64,000 nucleotides of DNA from Artocarpus heterophyllus. Taxonomy: Eukaryota > Streptophyta > Magnoliopsida > Rosales > Moraceae. A model generated the notes under the pieces. The model saw nothing but the letters and a program-made list of their open reading frames with translations, did not search any database and was not told the origin of the DNA. Made by a program: the position numbers and the translations under genes. The stretch lies in the NCBI GenBank assembly GCA_025403435.1, contig CM046348.1:29654148-29718147 (forward strand), read 5' to 3'. Each line of letters starts with the position of its first letter. The stretch's first letter is position 1. Of the stretch, positions 46,641 to 59,113 are shown piece after piece.

Positions 46641-47379
46641 GATTGTTGTATGCATTTTTCTTTTAAATATGTTCTCGTTTCGAAGCGAGAGGTTCCTCGA
46701 AGATACGGTTACAACTTTGAACTGTCGAGTAACCATATACCTCGGTCTTTAGAATTGGGGCAGAATGCTTCATGTTTTCAAGTTAGATGCTCCTCAGGGG
46801 GGATTCCTGGTTGGGACCGAGTTTCATCTCGATGGCCATCAAGTTATCCGAGCAATTATCCATGTCCGCTCAGTTAATCTGAGTGAGGTTTGAGTTATCC
46901 GAGTAGTTATCCTTGTCCGCTCAGTTAATCCGAGCGAGGTTTAGGTCTCCGATCTCGGTTGGGCAGAGCACAACGGCGTGTGACTACCCCTACCCTGTTG
47001 GCCCCCCTAGACTTGTTTAAGTTTTTTCTTAAGGAAACTTCGCAAGTGTAGGACTCATCGGGCACGCTGTTGTGTTAAGCAACTTGCTGGGTTGTCTATA
47101 CAGTGAAAGACCTAAGGTCGGTATGCCGACCAGCCTCCCAGCCCGATGGACAAAGATGACTCTCCCTCGTCGGGAGTTATTGTCTTATCCTCCGAGCTAG
47201 AGTTATGGCGTTCTTTTCTAGATCCACATTTCCTTCAAACGCATTGCTCAAGTGGAATGGTGTAGGAAAGTTGTATTCCATTAATGTGATATATAGATAC
47301 ATTTTTTTAGTCCTATTGAGTAGGTCTAGTTACAAAAGAATTCTAGCCAGAGGTCAAAAAGGGGTTTCTGGCTCTAAAA
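46641..47379. other. Tat-A spacer with a 51-bp tandem duplication
   Basis: No coding sequence. 46843-46893 and 46894-46944 are two copies of a 51-bp unit (GTTATCCGAGCAATTATCC). The rest is the non-coding region between the ends of the antisense gene and pol, which converge here. Confidence 0.75.
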
Positions 47380-48400
47380 TTAGCAAAAGAACTTTTTTAG
47401 AAGCTCGGTGTTCCAAGGATGCCTGAGCTGATTTCCTTCCATATCGGATAATCTGTACGTGCCCGGCCGTACGATACTTTCGATCCTAAACGGACCTTCC
47501 CACTTTGGACCAAAGGACTCGAGGCCGGGCTGTTGAACCGTGACCTTCTTCAGTACCAAGTCTCCGACCTTAAAACTATTGGGTTGGACCCTCTTGTTGT
47601 AATACCAAGCTACTACTTGATTCCAAGCTGCGTTATGAATCGTTGCCCGGCTTCTTTTTTCTTGGAGTAGATCAAGCTCGGTCATCATCAATTTCGCTTT
47701 CAGGGTCTCCTCGTATCGTTCGACTCTGAAGCTAGGCAACCCTACTTCGACCAGGATGACGGCCTTTGCCCCATACATGAGGGAGAATGGAGTTTCTCCG
47801 GTCGCTTCCTGGGCAGTTGTTTGGTAAGCCCAGAGTACTTGTGGGAGCTCGTCAATCCACGCACCCTTGAGCCCCTTGAGTTTTTTCTTCAGGTTGTCTT
47901 TGAGTGTCTTGTTTATAGCCTCCACATGGCCGTTACTTTGTGGATAGCTCAGGGAGGAGAAGATCTTCCTAACACCGAGTCGTTCATATAGGCAGAGGAG
48001 ACCTGAAGAATCGAATTGTTTGGCATTATCGGTCACAATCGTGTGCGGGATTCCAAACTGGCAAATAATGTTCTTCCATACGAAGTTGGTGCACTTAGCT
48101 TCAGTCATGTTGGTACAGGGCTCGACCTCAATCCATTTCGTAAGATAATCTATGGCTACGATGCAGTACTTGAATTATGATTGGGCCGATGGGAGAGGTC
48201 CGATCAAGTCGATGGCCCATTTTGTAAATGGCCATTCCGAGGTCACTGGAGTGAGAGGCTCAGCGTGGCGACCAGGCATTCTCATAAACCGCTGGCATTT
48301 GAGGCATTTTGGAGCAAAATCCCTGCAGTCCTACTACATGGTCAGCCAGTAGTAGCCCTGTCGGAGGCACTTTTGGGCCAAAGAGCTTCCCCCGGAGTGG
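47380..48400 (-). pseudogene. Tat-A integrase
   Basis: Open 242 residues (47380-48108) plus an N-terminal part behind stops. Core: WAIDLIGPL (Asp, about 48200), IVTDNAKQF (Asp), GHVEAINKTL (Glu). The C-terminus has the SFKVGDLVLKKV block, GPKWEGPFRIE and the end HPWNTELLKKFF; there is no chromodomain, as expected for Tat. An HHCC zinc domain with CLKCQRF lies upstream near 48330-48420. One of the better preserved parts of Tat-A. Confidence 0.9.
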
Positions 48401-48532
48401 TTGCCGCATAGGCCCTCGTGGATCTCTCTCATTAGATACTCGGCCTCTTTAGGATCCAAGCATTTTAAGCATGGTGTGGTGTAGCCTCTTTGGTATAATT
48501 TTCCACCGATCAACGAATACCGGGCCGAGCTG

Positions 48533-49090
48533 TTACGTATCCGACGCGCTTCTTCCCGATCTTCGGGTAATTCGGACTGTGATCAGGTATCGGATGATCA
48601 GGTCCATCCATGTGGTCTCGGGCTCTTCAGCTACACTTATGACTTCCTTATCGATGCTTGGCTTGGCAAGTCTTTCAATGGGGACCAAGGTTACATCGCT
48701 TCCGCCCAAGCCAGAAGCTAATCGGGCAAGGGCGTCGGGTTTCATGTTTTCTGACCGGGGGATCTGCTCGAAAGAGTAGGACTTAAATTGTCCAAGCAGT
48801 TGTTTCACTTCTTGCAAATATGCAGCCATGGAATCTGGTCGGGCCTGAAATCCCCCAATGACCTGCTGAACTATAAGCATTGAGTCGCTGTGGATGGTGA
48901 TGCAGTTTACCCCGAGATCTCGGGCGATCCGAAGTCCGGCCAAGAGAGCCTCGTATTCTGCTTCATTGTTGGAGGCCTTAAAGTCAAACCGGAGTGCATA
49001 GATAACCTTATATCTTTCTGGGCTGGTTAAGATCAGCCTAGTGTCTGACCTGTCAATGCAAGAAGATCCGTCGACGTGCAGTTTCTAGTC
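48533..49090 (-). pseudogene. Tat-A second (archaeal-type) RNase H
   Basis: MAGLRIARDLGV, ITIHSDSMLIVQQVIGGFQA, then EVKQLLGQFKSYSFEQIPRS and PDALARLAS. This extra RNase H between RT/RNase H and integrase is a hallmark of Tat/Ogre elements. The upstream block with the first acidic residues (49000-49090) is interrupted by stops. Confidence 0.85.
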
Positions 49091-49099
49091 CTACTTCGG

Positions 49100-50440
49100 G
49101 GTAACATTGTCCTCACTGCAGCTGGGTGCATCATGCACTTCGACAGGTGACTTCTCGATGAGCGGAGTCGCCTATCTAGCGTCTGTGAATTCTACGATGA
49201 AGTTGGCTAGAGCTTGAGCTTTGATGGCCTGTCCTCAGCACGAAATGCACATCGTACTGGCTGAGCTTTACTGACCACTTGGCCATACGGCCCGATATCT
49301 CTGGACTCTAGAGTACTTGTCGAAGAGGGAATTTGGTCAGGATGTTGATAGTGTGGCCTTGGTAGTACGGTCGCAACTTCTGGACCGAAGTAATTAAGGT
49401 AAAAGCCAACTTCTCGAGTGGTGGGTACCACTCCTTAATGCCTTGGAATGCATGGCTTGTGTAATAAACCGGCCTCTGGACTCCATCTTCGTCTTAGACT
49501 AAGACCGAGCTGACAGCTTTCTCAGATACGGCTAAATTTACGGTTAAAGCTTCACCGAGCAAAGGTTTGGACAGGAACGGGGGTGGCTAAGTAGGTCTTC
49601 AGGCTTTAAAAGGCTTCCTCACACCCCCCGCTCCACTCGAACCTCCCCTTGAGTGCCTTGAAAAATGGGTGGCACTTGTCGGTTGCCTGGGAGACAAACC
49701 TTGACAAGGCTGCCACCATGCTAGTGAGCTGTTGTATGTCTTTTGTCGTCCGAGGAGAATGCATATCAATAATTGCTTGAGCTTTTGCCAGGTTAACCTC
49801 GATGCCTTGTTAATTAACCAAAAATATGAGGAATTTGCCTGAGCTTACACCGAACGCACATTTCACCGAGTTGAGTTTCATCCCATACTCCTAGAGAATG
49901 TCGAAGCTTGCTCGGATGTCGGGCATGTGGTCTTCTACTTGGACAGACTTTACTAGCATGTCGTCCACGTAGACCTCCATAGTTTTCCCGATCAGTCGAG
50001 CAAACATCTTATTGACAAGGCGTTGGTATGTAGCTCCGGCATTCTTCAGGCCGAAAGGCATCACCACGTAGCAGTATAAGCCCTGGTTGGTAACAAAGGC
50101 AGTTTTCACTTGATCTTCCTCGGCCATCTTTATCTGATTGTACCCGAAGTACACGTCCATAAAGCTCAGGAGCTCATGGCTGGCAGTGGCATCAATGAGC
50201 TGATCTATCCGAGGAAGTGGAAAGCAATCTTTCAAGCAGGCCTTGTTGAGATTGGTATAGTCAATGCAGACCCACCATTTGCCGTTTGCCTTTTTGACAA
50301 GGACAACATTCGCTAACCATTCTGGGTACTTGACTTCTGTGATAAATCCAGCCTTGAGGAGCTTTTGGACTTCTTCGTTTATTGCAGCGTACCTTTCTGG
50401 GTTAAAAGCCCTTCTTTTCTATATCACCGGCCTGTGGCTA
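49100..50440 (-). pseudogene. Tat-A reverse transcriptase and first RNase H
   Basis: From about 50440: FNPERYAAINEEVQKLLKAG, YPEWLANVVLVKKANGKW, then the open stretch 49891-50235 with DCFPLPRIDQLIDATA, FMDVYFGYNQI, VMPFGLKNAGATYQRLV and VYVDDMLVKS (YVDD intact). RNase H follows to about 49200 (PVYYTSHAF, KLAFTLI). Several stops, mainly TAG. RT residues appear intact. Confidence 0.88.
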
Positions 50441-50502
50441 GGCTAGACATTGAGTCGATGGCTAATGATGCTTGGGTCAATGCCTGGCATGTCCTCATGG
50501 GA

Positions 50503-51225
50503 CTATGCAAAAATGTCCCGATATTCGGTAAGGAGCCTTTCCAGATCAACCCGAATCTTAGGTCTCAACTGCGATCCGAGTTGAACAATGTGTTCAGGCC
50601 TCTCAGGGTCTAGGGAGAACATCACCAAATCTTCGACCGGGGTGGCTCTTACCTCTTCCTCGGGCAATCTGGGGTCTAAGTCTGCCAACATCTTAGGTGT
50701 CAGGTCGGCAACCGAATAGATGGCCGAGACGCCTTGGTGCAGAGCTGCGGCTGCTCTTACGGCACTGGCGTAACAAGCTCGGGAATCCATCTGGGATGAG
50801 CAGACTACTCCGACACTACCATCTGTGGGGAATTTCATGGCCAAGTGATATGTGGAGACTATTGCCTTCAAAGCGTTCAGCGTTGGTTGGCTGATGATGA
50901 TGTTATACTAGGAGGATTTATCAATGACTAAAAAGTCAACAACCCGAGTGACCTGAGCATCTCCTTCTTCGAAGGTCACGGGCAAGCCGACCTTTCCTAC
51001 TGCTCGAATGCATTCCCCAGCAAAGCCATAAAGCGGGGTCCGAATTGGGACCAAAGGGGCGTTGCTTATCTTCAATTTGTCAAAGGCTTGCTTAAAGAGG
51101 ATGTCGGTTGAGCTGCCGTTGTCGATTAGAACACGCCGTACTATGTTGTTGGTGATGGACAGTTCGCATACTAGAGCATCATTGTGCGGGTGCATTAACC
51201 GGTCTGCTTCTTCCTCAGTAAACAT
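50503..51225 (-). pseudogene. Tat-A protease and protease-RT linker
   Basis: Protease (50908-51225): HNDALVCELSITNNIVRRVL, IDNGSSTDILF with D-N-G in place of D-T-G, a variant usual in Tat proteases, then LYGFAGECIRAVGKVGLPVT. The linker (50503-50871) carries a stretch ending RLLTEYRDIFA that leads into RT. A stop at about 50905 separates them. Confidence 0.82.
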
Positions 51226-51249
51226 GATTAGGGTGTCCTCTTGGTGACA

Positions 51250-53060
51250 TATCTTGTTGATTTGCTCGGATATGTTTATGAATTCACCCCGCTCGATCAG
51301 CTGAGCTTCTCTAACATACGACTGCTACCCACTCGACGTGTCCCTGGTAATAGGCCCGCCAAATATCGTGTGAATGATATTCAGAGGATCGGAGGTGTTC
51401 CCAGCGTCGATTCTGGAGCGGGTCGTTGCGTCTCGGCTTGGCAGATCATTCCTTCCTGAGGTGGACCTCGGGGTTACAACCCGCTCAACAAATTCTTGCA
51501 AATGGCCTTCTCGGACTAGCCTTTCAATTTGGTCCTTTAGTTGAATATATTCGTGAGTACTATGCCCCATATCCTTATGAAATTCGTAAAACCTTGATTG
51601 ATTTCGCTTCACCTTGCTCCCTTGGAGCTTGGGTGGTGGTGTTAACAAATTCTTGCCACTTACCTGGGCGAGCACCTCGTCGATGGTCGCCACTAGCAGT
51701 GTGTAGCTTTGAAATTTACCGGTCGGCCCCTTTGGCTTTTCAGGATTTCTTCTCTTTCTTTTGCTTCTTGCTCTGCTCAGCGTTGCTTTGTTCCAGCGCT
51801 TTCTTCTGCTTTTTATCCTTCTTTGTTCAACTTGGGCCGGCTTCTTCCCTATGGCTTTTCATGTATTCGGCAGCGTCAACATGTCTCTGGGCATATCCGA
51901 GCATTTGAGAAAATGTGCTCGGCTGCTCGAAGGCCAGCGACCAGGTTAGTTTTTCAGTCTTGGAGACCCCCTACAAAAATGTGCTTAAGGGTCTCGTCTT
52001 CGATGTGCTTAACCTCAAGAGCTGCCCGGGTGAACCGGTTGATATAATCCCTGACGTTGTCGTCTCCTTGTTTGACAGCATACAGGTATGTAATTTCTTT
52101 CCTCTGCATTTTTGTCGTAGAAAATGCCGAAGAGAAGGCGTCGGCCAGCTGTCGAAAAGAAGAAATAGATGAAGGTTTAAGCTATCGAAACCACTGCCAA
52201 GCAGGACCTGTTAGTGTTAGCGAGAAAGCTCTACACATCGCTGCATCGCTGTGTCACTAGCGTTCTGTAGTAGCATGTGCCCTCAGAAGAGTTCAACATG
52301 CTCTTCCGCATCCGTTGTCCTGTCGTAGGACTTGATTTACGGTACTTTGAACTTTGGTGGTGTAGGGGCCCGCATTATATTATCTGGGAAGGGTGGATCC
52401 TGAGTCCCTGTCTCGTCTAGGCCAAATCAACAATTTAGAATCTCGTCAATCTGGCGCTGTAGTGCCTGAAACTGGCGGCTGTTAGTGTCTTCAGGTAGTT
52501 CAACCCGATAGGGTACTCCGCCCTTAGCACGGCCTCCAGATCTAAGTGGGCGGTTCTGGTTTGCTCCCTGAGATCTGAGCCTATCAAATACCGAGGCTCG
52601 AGAACCTTGTGGCGAGGGAGCACGAGCTGCTTGGTGTCCAAGACGACCTTCTTGGACCAATGTATTATTGGCTAAGATGCCGCAAGTGGATCCTCTAGAT
52701 TGTTTAGAGTGGGCTTCTTCATAGTCAGCTGCGCTTCGCTCTATCTGACCTCTAGCCTTGTCAACCTGGGCTGGGGGCGGCAGAGTTGGTGCAGCCTGGT
52801 GCTGAGCCTGCTGCGCGAGCTATTGCGTTAGGATCTAGACTGCGTTCGTGAGTTCCCGGATCGGGTCTTGAGTGGCCGGGGCCTCTGCAGGCTCAGCCCT
52901 GGCCGTGCTTCCCTGCCCCTCGGACCGGGACCTTGAGTTCCAAGGATGGCCCCTAGGCCTACCCTTGTTCGGTTGCCTATTTCTTGCATCGCCCGACCCC
53001 TCCTATCGGGCTGTGTCGTCTCTGACGTTTCCTCGAGTTGTCATCTCGGGCGTTAGAGGT
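51250..53060 (-). pseudogene. Tat-A gag
   Basis: From MTTRGNVRDD near 53040: a long Gln/Pro/Arg-rich N-terminus, then the capsid domain near 51900-52400 (PPKFKVP, HMLLQNASDTAMQRC, LADAFSSAFSTTKMQRKEIT, INRFTRAALEV), then a Tat-type terminal block FYEFHKDMGHSTHEYIQLKD (51325-51693) standing where a zinc knuckle would be (C..H changed). Many stops and frameshifts. Confidence 0.78.
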
Positions 53061-53097
53061 AAGGTAGCTGACGTTTGGGTGAAGGCATAGGCGTCCT

Positions 53098-53113
53098 CCT
53101 TCTAGCGCCAAAA
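53098..53113 (-). other. Primer binding site of Tat-A
   Basis: Minus strand TTTTGGCGCTAGAAGG immediately after the 5' LTR; TGGCGC-starting sites are usual in Tat/Retand elements. The tRNA was not identified. Confidence 0.65.
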
Positions 53114-53748
53114 TGTTGATGCTATATCGTGATCCGGTGTCGGATCAACACCGCAAGCGGCTGCACATGGTTTGACTTTCCTTCGATTTGTCTCTTCTCG
53201 GGTGGATGTACCTGCAACAAGAGGAGGGACACTTCAGATGCAATAGAAAGGTTAGTCAATAGACAAAGGCTCTCCGATATTCGAGGCAGGGTTTGCTCGG
53301 TAGAGGGCGACAACCAGTTAGGTGGGAAGAAGAAGTCTCTCTCTAGAATGCCATAAATGCATCCTATTTATAGGCTACCACTTGGATCGGGCGTTTAAGC
53401 GGGTTTTACCCACGACCCGGGTGTCATATCAAGGCGTGTCAGGCAGTAGGTGACAAGTGTCGTGTCCCCTGTCTGACGGATTGGGCTCCATCAGACGACG
53501 AGTTATTTGCCTCCTGTTAGCCTATAATGGCGAGTAGCATCCTGCTTGCGAGTAAGATTCGTTCGACCCGAGCTACTGTATATTCTGAGGTGACAGCCTG
53601 CTTGGCATGCGAGGCCCTGAGAGGCACCTCAGAAGGGAGTACATTTTCGTCGGGGGTTGATAGCAACCTTGTTGGAGGTTTTGCCGAGCTTATTAGCCGA
53701 CCACCGAAGTTTATTTCCTCAATGGTGGCGCCGAGCTCACCCTCAACA
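53114..53748 (-). repeat. Tat-A 5' LTR
   Basis: 635 bp, plus-strand ends TGTTGATG and CTCAACA; closely similar to 32076-32716. Followed on the plus strand by target duplicate GTGAC. Confidence 0.92.
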
Positions 53749-55304
53749 GTGACAATATATATTAAATTCGTATAAAAGTAGACTTGATTTGATTAATAAT
53801 TACATTTTTTTAAAATTAATTCACTTTATATAATCATATGTGCTGCATTTTAATCTTGAAATGAATTAATGGGCCTGTATTCATGACTTGTGTCTTTTGA
53901 TGTACTAAAGAGTGACATCCTAAATTAGATAAAGGTACACATATTGGTATGTTAGATACATGACTCTTGATTGACGAACTCGTTATTCATAGATATGGAA
54001 TCCATAGCTCTTTTGAAGAGTTAATGATATTCTCTTATAGGCATTATCTTGTAATTAGAAAACTAGAGTGCTCAGCCATTTGGATACATTGATGTAACCG
54101 AATAGTATACTATTTATGGATAGTAAGTATTCTAATGGTGAGATAATGGTATATAAGATAAAAATAATCAGAAAGATAAAACAGAATTTATCCTTAAGCC
54201 AATTATGAATATCATAGGAGATATTACACACTATGATATGTCATGAATGATTAGCTTATTAAAGCTTTGTAATTTTACATAGTTTGAGAGTATAGCTCTA
54301 AGCTTTTGGCGGAATAGTGTTAGAGTTGATAATTATAAAATATATGTATCTAGGATATGTTATTTTATAATTATAGAAGCTTGATCTATATATATCGATT
54401 AGGTCCCCTTTGGTAGCTCATAGTAATTCCTGTAACGATATGGCAAATTTTTTCTATATATTAGTGACGTATGTTAATTATTAGATTGGCTAAAATTTGA
54501 TAGATTAGATTTAATAATTCTTATTGGTTTATTGGTTGAATTAATTTTGTGAATTAATTCAAAATAAACATTTTGAATTATTTGAATAATATTTTATTTT
54601 GATATGAAATAAGCTATATATGACTATTTTAATTAGATAACTTCTCTATTGGGTTATTTGAATTAAAACTGAGGCTCTATCTAAGATTCTCATGTAAAAT
54701 AAGATATTTTGAGATTTCTAGATTATCGCTCGGTCGGCAGGCTAGTGGCCAAGTTTGGCAGGCTGGTGCATGTGTTTAGCATGCTAATTGTGCGACAATC
54801 TTGATATGCATTTTGTCACACGTTTTTAGTCAGAAGTTAATCTAGACTCAAATTATGAAGCCTAATCTGATAAGGATTAACTCAAAATTCGATCATTGTG
54901 TAAAGGGAACTATTTTTCATTGTTCCTTGGATTATTTGAGAAGTATAAAGAGAGTATTCTAGTGTAAGAAACTCTAAAACTCCCAGAGGGCTATTGTTCA
55001 ACATTTGAAACTTTAACTCTTGGTCTTCTCAAGTGGTTGGGAGAAGAGGTCATTGGAGAAAAAATGATACGACATGTAACTACCACATTTTGATTGTGGA
55101 AAAAGAATAGCAAGGAAGACCAATTGGTTAAGGCTCTTCCAAAATGTTCTTCTCTAATTACAGTTTCTACAGTTTTTAGTCTACTAAAGAGGTACGTAAG
55201 ATCTTTTGTTAAATTATATACTTAGCATGTCAAATTTATTATTTGAAAATAATTTGATTTAAAAATTTTAAAATTCTACTGCATTCATGTTTTTCTACAA
55301 TAAT
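53749..55304 (+). repeat. Copia solo LTR, right part, with target duplicates
   Basis: Continues the LTR begun at 31708 after the duplicated GTGAC (53749-53753): about 1914 bp in all, near the C1 LTR length. Ends TTTCTACA at 55299, then ATAAT (55300-55304). No internal sequence, hence a solo LTR made by LTR-LTR recombination before Tat-A arrived. Contains a TATA-like TATAAAGAG near 54943. Confidence 0.9.
54728..54790 (+). repeat. Palindromic array (copia solo LTR), 2-3 copies
   Basis: GGTCGGCAGGCTAGTG and GTTTGGCAGGCTGGTG plus a weak third, about 22-25 bp apart, 150-210 bp upstream of the LTR TATA-like box. Confidence 0.65.
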
Positions 55305-55869
55305 TGTCCAACTGATTTATAATTAGCTTGGTAACTTAAAAATATGCTAAGGCTTTTACCTTATGTAAAGATTTTGCCTTATGTTCAGGTCTCCGTTAAA
55401 ACCAAAGGCTTTGCCTTTTCCATTTTCCCATATTTCCACCCTTATAGCTGAAGGGATATTGGTCATGGATGTGGACTTTAAAGTGTAGTGCTTGGCCATT
55501 TATGGCTAGAGCTTTTGCTTTCCATTTGGGCGTAGAGCTTTTAGGACATTTTGCCTTATGCAACTCTTTTGGGAGTAGAACTTAAGGCTTTTGCCTTGTG
55601 TAACCCTTCTGAAGCCATCTTGAGAGCACGAGGATTTGAAGTCGTCTTAGCTCTTTTGCCTTAGGAGTTTGAAGTTTTGGGTGTAGAGCTTTTTAAGCCT
55701 TTTGCCTTTTCCTTGGAGTATGGCTTTGAAGTCTTCTTGGCCTTCTTGCCCCATGTCAAATATAGAGCAACTTTAGTGTTTGACACTTTGAATAATTTAG
55801 ATATAGAGATTTCAATAATTGGGAAATAACTTTTGTGGAGTTTTTTTATTAACAAATGATATTTACATT
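55305..55869. other. Tat-B spacer with GGCTTTTGCCTT-like repeats
   Basis: No gene. The palindromic word AAGGCTTTTGCCTTATG and variants recur at least six times between 55345 and 55720 without a fixed period. Confidence 0.6.
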
Positions 55870-56760
55870 ACTGGTAATTAGGTTGTAGATACTCAGTGTT
55901 CCATGGATGCTCGACATGTCGATCCTTCATTGATTCTAGCATGTAAGTCCCTGGTCTAACAATATCTCAGACTTTATAAGGTCCTTCTCAATTTGGGCCT
56001 AAAGTTCCCAACATTCCTAAGCTTCGTGCTAGGAGTCACCCTTCTCAAATTTACGTCTCTAATGGCATATCTTCTTTCCTTGACCTTTCTATCGTAATAT
56101 CTCGTTGTCCTCTATTAATAAGTGGCGAGGCACATTTTTGAGTCGATTCTTTGTTCTTCTAGTAGGTCAAGCTCGGTGTCTAAGAGTCTGGGGTTCTCTT
56201 GTTTATTGTACTCCATTATTCAATTGGTTGGGGTAATCATCTCTATTTCTAGGATTGCTTCAGTGCCATAAGTGAGGGAGAAAGGAGCCTCACTTGTAGT
56301 AGTTCTGCTTGTAATTCTATAAGCCCATAATACCTTAGGCAACTCTTCTGCCTATAGCACCTTAAGGTCGTCTACCGTTTCTTTAGCGTGTGCTTGATGA
56401 TCTTGTTAACTGCCTCGACCTGTCCATTTGCTTGCAGATAGACAACGGCCTAGAAGTTCTAGTGGATGCCAAGGTCTTCATAGAATTTCCTTGTTTTGGC
56501 ATTGTTAAATTGCTTACCAATGTCATAGATGATTGAATGGGGGAGACTAGATGAAACTTGTGCAATTCGTCTTAGTGGTTATGGTGAATGGTTTAGCCTC
56601 TGTCCATTTCGTGTAATAATCGATGGTAACTATTGCGAAATTAAGTCCCCCTGTTTCTGTAACAAATGGACCGATTATATCGATTCCCCACTTTGCAAAT
56701 GGCCGTGGGCTAAAGATTGATGTCAGGTTTTCAAGGTAGGATCTTGGCACGTTGGCATAA
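55870..56760 (-). pseudogene. Tat-B integrase, degenerate
   Basis: Minus strand: FAKWGIDIIGPFVTETGG (first Asp, about 56670-56710), NFAIVTIDYYTKWTEAKPF, then out of frame NNAKTRKFYEDLGI, GQVEAVNKIIKHTLKK (Glu), and the end EHPWNTEYLQPN near 55880. Parallels the Tat-A integrase throughout, with no chromodomain. More stops and frame changes than Tat-A, fitting an older element. Confidence 0.82.
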
Positions 56761-56894
56761 TGTTGACACTTGTCACATTTTAGGGCATACTTGTGGGCAT
56801 CCCTTTTTAGGGTTGGCTAGTAGTATCCTTGTCTTAGTGTCTTATGGGCCAATGACTATCCCTCAGAATGATTCCTACATAAACCTTCATACGT

Positions 56895-57527
56895 CTATAC
56901 AAGTACTTCCAAACCTTTATCCTTAGTGAGGCAGCAAAGGAGAGGGGTAGAATTATCTTGACGATGGAGTAGGTTGTCATGTAGCAAGTAATGCGCCAAC
57001 CTGTATCGGGTCCTCTTGGCCTTTAAAGGATCAGCTGGCAGCTCTCTGTTCAAGAGATATGAGATTATGGGAGTCATCCAATTTTCCCATTTGTTTAGCA
57101 CCATCGCACATTTTTCCTCGTCAGCCACCCTCAGTCTCGCTGATTCCCTAAGGGTTACCTCAGCTGCCATTTCGGCCACCAGCTGGGTTCCCTTGGTCTT
57201 TCAAGTCCTCCCCTGAAGGGTTACCACCTTTTTCCTACTGAATGGTGGGGCTCACCTAAAGGGTTGCTGCCTTCTCCTACTGGATCATGGGAAATTCAAG
57301 AATTTCCACAGGGACGACTCATAGCAGCTTAGAGTCCTTTGAAGTGGCCAAGTGAGCTAAAGCATCTACATTGGTATTTTCTGTACGTGGTATTTGTTTG
57401 ATTTCCTAAGATTGGAACTTGGATAGTTCTTCCTTGACATTATGCAGGTATTTGAATATAATCTCATCTTTCACCTTGTACTCATCTAAGATCTGAATCA
57501 CGACAAACTGAGAATCGCTATCCTCAT
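56895..57527 (-). pseudogene. Tat-B second RNase H end and integrase zinc-domain lead
   Basis: Minus: DSQFVVIQILDEYKVKDEI, EELSKFQS, stop, EIKQIPRTENTNVDALAHLA (RNase H C-terminal half), then the open stretch 56895-57179 (KWENWMTPIISYLLNRELP, RTRYRLAHYLLHDNLLHRQ) leading into the integrase. It is cut at 57527, in the middle of RNase H, by the truncated LTR of copia C2. Confidence 0.82.
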
Positions 57528-59113
57528 TCCCTATTTATAGAGTTCATGCCCAGGTTGATCCTTATCAGATAAGGTTTCAAAAATTCAAATCAGGATCAAT
57601 ATCTGATAAAATCACGTGTAAAAATACGTGATAAAAAATCATTCGGTCGGTAGGCCGAACTGGTAGATCGGCCTGCAAATCAACCTTGAAGATCGGCCTG
57701 CTGAATTCACGATAAATGATCCCTACAAATCTTTTATTTCCCACCCGTGATTCTTAGAATAGAGCCTCAGTTTTAATTTAAATAACCCAATAGACAAGTT
57801 ATCTAATTAAAACAGTCATATCTAGATAATCTCTAGGAAAATAAATATTCCTGATAATTCTAAAAGTTTATCTTGAATTAATTTATTCAAAATTAATTCA
57901 AACAATAAACAGACATAAATTATCTAATCCCGATAATTCAATAAGTTTATCTTGTATTAATTTTTCACAAAATTAATTCAACTAATAAACAAATATGAAT
58001 TATCTAATCCTACCAAATTTCAACCAATCTGATAATTTGACATAAGTCATCAATTTATTGGAAAAGCACGCCATATCATTATAGGATTTATTGTGAGCTA
58101 GCAAAGGGGACTGATGGACCTATATAGCTCAAGCTCCCGATAATCATGAAACCTAACATCCCAGATATATATGTCATAATTATCAACTCTCACACTGCTC
58201 TATTAAAAGCTTAGAGCTGTACTCCCGAACCATATAGAATTACGAAGCCCGAATAGCTATGTCTCTATGACATATCATAATATATTGTATCCTCATAGGA
58301 TTATCCATAGCCGACTTAAGGATAAATTTTGTCTTACCTTCTTGGTTATTTTTATCTTACATTTTATTATCTCATCATTAGAAAACTTACCATCTAAAGA
58401 CAATATACCATTAGGTTACACATATGTATCAAAATGGTTGAGTGCTCCAGTTTTTCAATTACAGGATAACGTATATAAGAGGATGTCAATGACTCCTAAA
58501 GAGCAGCTATGGATCTATATCTATGAATAATAGGTCTATGTGTACCGGCATGCATGCCAACATAAAATGTGGATATCACCATTTGATACATTAAAAGACA
58601 TAAATCAAGACAACAGGCCCATTATTCATCTGAGGATTAAGATACAACACATAAGATTGTCAAAAGTGAATTCATTTGCCAAGACAGAATTATTAATCCA
58701 ACTTAATTACACCTTATGTTCTGATCCAATACATCATCACATATGACAATGCACAAATGTTTGTATTCGTAGAGTCCACATTTGATGGCCAAGACAAACC
58801 TTCTCCCGTTAATGATAAAGACAACATAACAATCTTTGAATGAATAAAGCACCCAACTTTATTCTCTTGATTGCAAATCTTATAATTTAGATCGTCACCT
58901 TTAGAATCGTATCTTTCGGATAATCTATCCATCATATGCCTATTTCTAAAGGCTTGACCGATAGTCTCAGATTTTTATTTGCTTATCATACATCTAACAA
59001 ATATGAAAGTAAAGAAGACAACAAGTTGGTATATGAACAATAAATTCTTTATTGATAGAAATGTCTCCAAAAACATATTATATTTTTACGCCTTAGGGCA
59101 TACATGTCTAATA
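57528..59113 (-). repeat. Copia C2 3' LTR, truncated
   Basis: Minus-strand LTR starting TATTAGAC at 59113 (TG lost) after the polypurine tract GCAAGTGGGAGAT. It follows the C2 5' LTR until CTCTATAAATAGGG and then stops abruptly at about 57528; some 400 bp (the TATA-distal R/U5 part) are missing. Confidence 0.88.
57641..57710 (-). repeat. Palindromic array (copia C2 3' LTR), 3 copies
   Basis: GGTCGGTAGGCCGAAC, GATCGGCCTGCAAATC and GATCGGCCTGCTGAAT. It lies 100-170 bp upstream of the LTR TATA box in the direction of transcription. Confidence 0.72.

Larger units (their letters stand above)
32071..53753 (-). mobile_element. Tat-A: complete Ty3/gypsy Tat element with target duplicate GTGAC
   Basis: LTRs at 32076-32716 and 53114-53748; GTGAC occurs at 32071-32075 and 53749-53753. 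Minus-strand gag, protease, RT, RNase H, second RNase H and integrase run from 53060 down to 47380. A plus-strand spliced extra ORF lies at 43834-46640. Tekay-3 is inserted between the 3' LTR and the extra ORF. Without Tekay-3 the element is about 10.8 kb. Base composition is GC-richer than its surroundings. Confidence 0.93.
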
